A stretch of DNA of 13,603 nt from a bacterium. Lineage in GTDB: Bacteria > Patescibacteriota > Patescibacteriia > Patescibacteriales > GWE2-39-37. The position numbers and the translations under genes are program-made. Of this stretch, positions 12,064-13,603 are shown in pieces; the stretch's first letter is position 1; the number at the start of each line of letters is the position of its first letter. A model generated the notes under the pieces. The model was not told where the DNA came from and did no database searches. It saw only the letters and a program-made list of their open reading frames with translations. The DNA lies in NCBI GenBank assembly GCA_021786695.1, contig JAJYMT010000037.1, positions 1 through 13,603 on the forward strand, read 5' to 3'.

Positions 12064-12984
12064 ATGAAAACAAATATTTCCGCCGACCAGGCGGGCGTCC
12101 GGCTGGATAAATACTTGACCGCTCAACTCGGAAAAACCAGGAGCAAAATCCAAAAAATGATCAAAGCCGGAGTCGTGCTGATCAACGGCCGGGCGGTGAG
12201 CGCGCATTATCTGATCAAAGAGAATGATACTTTTGAAATTAAAGAAACTTCCGGCGAAAACAAAAAAGCCGAAATAAATTCGGCCCTGCCAGATTTTGAA
12301 ATCATCGACGAAACGGAAAATTATTTGGTCATCAACAAACCGGCCGGCCTCTTGATGCATGGCACGCCCGAACTGCGCGGAGACAATCTGGCCGACCTGC
12401 TGGCCGCGCGCTGGCCTTGCCTCACCAAAGTCGGAGACGATCCCTTCCGCCCCGGCATCGTCCATCGCATCGACAAGGAGGTCAGCGGCCTGGTGCTGGT
12501 CGCCAAGAATCAAAATTTTTTCGAATTCGCCAAAGAGCAGTTCCAGAAACGCGCCGTCAGAAAAAGCTATACCGCCCTGGCGCACGGCCGGATCAGAGCC
12601 GATCGCGGCGCGATCGATTTTCCGATCGAACGCGCGGCGGCCGGGCACAAGATGGCGGCAAAACCGATCGGCTCGGATGGCCGACGCGCCGAAAGTGAAT
12701 TTTCGGTCATCGGGCGCTGGCTGCATTTTACGCTGGTCAAGGTCGCGATCAAGACCGGCCGCACCCATCAGATCCGCGCCCATCTGGCCGCTTTCGGCCA
12801 TCCGCTGGTGGGAGATAATCTTTACGGCACCCGCGCGGCCAAGGAAATGAACAAAAAACTCGGCACCGCGCGCGTCTATCTGGTGGCGAACGAACTCGGA
12901 TTCACCGACCTCGGTGGCGAAAAAAAACAATATCGGCTCGCGCTGCCGGAAGGATTTAATTCACTCTTCAACAAACTCAAATGA
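12064..12984 (+). CDS. rluD: RluA/RluD-family rRNA pseudouridine synthase
   Basis: This 306-aa enzyme converts uridine to pseudouridine in RNA, probably 23S rRNA. Residues 13-60 are an S4 RNA-binding domain (RLDKYLTAQLGKTRSKIQKMIKAG, VLINGRAV). The catalytic domain starts at YLVINKPAGLLMH (87-99) and has GIVHRIDKEVSGLVLVAKN (131-149) with catalytic Asp137. Also present are RKSYTALAHG (166-175), KTGRTHQIRAHLA (230-242) and HPLVGDNLYG (246-255). All are family hallmarks; rluD is the closest name, but RluC/RluA-type specificity cannot be excluded. The 52-base gap before it has a small hairpin (TGCTT 12027-12031 with AAGCA 12037-12041) and no SD or clear promoter. Its stop overlaps the next start (ATGA). 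Confidence 0.93.
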   Translation: MKTNISADQAGVRLDKYLTAQLGKTRSKIQKMIKAGVVLINGRAVSAHYLIKENDTFEIKETSGENKKAEINSALPDFEIIDETENYLVINKPAGLLMHGTPELRGDNLADLLAARWPCLTKVGDDPFRPGIVHRIDKEVSGLVLVAKNQNFFEFAKEQFQKRAVRKSYTALAHGRIRADRGAIDFPIERAAAGHKMAAKPIGSDGRRAESEFSVIGRWLHFTLVKVAIKTGRTHQIRAHLAAFGHPLVGDNLYGTRAAKEMNKKLGTARVYLVANELGFTDLGGEKKQYRLALPEGFNSLFNKLK

Positions 12985-13544
12985 TCATTTCTATCGGCGG
13001 CTATATGGGTTCGGGCAAATCGACCATCGCCAAGATGCTTGCGGCCGAACTCGGCTGGCCGCGTTATTATATCGGCGGCATCCGACGCCAAAAAGCGCTC
13101 GAGCGGGGCCTGACGCTAGCGGAGTACAACAAACTTGGCGAGACCGATCCCTCAACCGACCTGGAGGTCGATGAATATCAAAAAACGCTGGGATTAAAAG
13201 AAGATAACTTCGTGATCGAGGGCCGCACTTCCTGGTACTTCATACCTCATTCCCTGAAAATCTATCTGGACGTCAACAAACGAGCGGGCGCGCAAAGGAT
13301 TTATAACGACCTGCTTAAGTCCAAGGAGCGGAATGAGGCGTCAAAGACGGACACTTTCGAGCAGGTGCTGGAAAATGTCCTGGAGCGGGAAACGAGCGAT
13401 CGCCTGCGCTATAAGAAATACTATGGCTTCGATGTTTATGACCATAAAAATTATGATTTCGTGCTGGACACGACCGGCATCAGCAAAGAAGAGGTCTTTG
13501 ATCGGGTTTGGCGATTCGTGCGGAGCCGGCTTGAAAAAAATTGA
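12981..13544 (+). CDS. Cytidylate-kinase-like P-loop nucleotide kinase
   Basis: This 187-aa P-loop kinase starts with MIISIGGYMGSGKST, whose Walker A is residues 7-15. It resembles the short cytidylate kinase (Cmk) family found in archaea and many CPR bacteria rather than E. coli Cmk. Supporting features are LGETDPSTDLEVDEYQK (52-68), the middle motif NFVIEGRTSWYFIP (76-89) and IYLDVNKRAGAQRI (94-107). It would transfer phosphate from ATP to CMP or dCMP; a related nucleotide monophosphate substrate is possible. It overlaps the pseudouridine synthase gene by 4 bases (ATGA), so coupled translation is likely. Its TGA stop lies in the -35 box of the next promoter. Confidence 0.88.
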   Translation: MIISIGGYMGSGKSTIAKMLAAELGWPRYYIGGIRRQKALERGLTLAEYNKLGETDPSTDLEVDEYQKTLGLKEDNFVIEGRTSWYFIPHSLKIYLDVNKRAGAQRIYNDLLKSKERNEASKTDTFEQVLENVLERETSDRLRYKKYYGFDVYDHKNYDFVLDTTGISKEEVFDRVWRFVRSRLEKN

Positions 13545-13569
13545 CAAAAAATCGCTTTTATTATAATAT
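13541..13569 (+). promoter_or_regulatory. Promoter of a gene beyond the right edge
   Basis: Perfect TTGACA (13541-13546) is followed after 17 bases by TAATAT (13564-13569), the same pair of boxes as the rpsP promoter. TATAAT at 13562-13567 (15-base spacer) is an alternative. The predicted start is near 13576. No gene start is visible in the remaining bases. Confidence 0.8.
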
Positions 13570-13603
13570 CTGATAAGTAATTTACTACGGAAATAGAACT
13601 TCT

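Noticed and set aside
11995..12930. 311-codon open frame on the minus strand
   Set aside because: It is antisense to the pseudouridine synthase gene, whose catalytic motifs are all intact; the antisense product has no recognisable pattern.

Overview
The window looks like a piece of a Candidate Phyla Radiation (Patescibacteria, probably Parcubacteria-like) chromosome. This rests on family knowledge and overall look, not a search. The signs are two small Sec-secreted, two-helix 'T4SS pilin'-type proteins of the kind typical of CPR genomes, an S16 protein beginning MLMIRLSRVG, compact genes with short or overlapping junctions, and housekeeping genes mostly without a Shine-Dalgarno (SD) sequence. 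No tRNA, rRNA, transposase or CRISPR array was seen, and no gap between genes exceeds 300 bases.

Region 1 (1-2223, + strand) is a translation/RNA block: rpsP (S16), a KH-domain RNA-binding protein (KhpA type), a Nudix hydrolase and trmD. It resembles the common rpsP-khpA-rimM-trmD-rplS cluster, but Nudix sits where rimM would be and rplS is not next. trmD carries two in-frame short-repeat insertions, one of which contains an exact 29-base direct repeat read in two different frames.

Region 2 (2224-6425, + strand) is the accessory part and the best candidate for something undescribed. Three closely packed genes (2436-5199) encode a protein with a DnaJ-like cysteine cluster, a helical protein with a very basic tail, and a five-helix membrane protein with a predicted external coiled coil, proline-rich linker and beta domain. 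A separately promoted secreted TPR protein follows (5394-6425). All four have strong SDs, unlike the housekeeping genes. The promoter of the three-gene operon is built into the trmD terminator. Its leader of about 117 nt contains GCCTCCTT, an exact complement of the first gene's SD, overlapping a 15-base inverted repeat: a candidate RNA switch. An orphan SD-like sequence stands before the operon's terminator. I infer an envelope-associated assembly; its function is unknown.

Region 3 (6502-9422) holds a pilin-like gene on + and, converging on it from the - strand, a second pilin-like gene, a membrane-anchored TIM-barrel glycoside hydrolase and a ROK-family sugar kinase lacking the usual zinc site. 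The two sides share a perfect 18-bp bidirectional terminator. The minus-strand set could release and phosphorylate a sugar, though no transporter is present.

Region 4 (9529-13544, + strand) has a polysaccharide flippase overlapping a GT-B glycosyltransferase (surface glycan export and synthesis), then an RluD-type pseudouridine synthase overlapping a cytidylate-kinase-like P-loop kinase. The window ends in a promoter for a gene beyond its edge.
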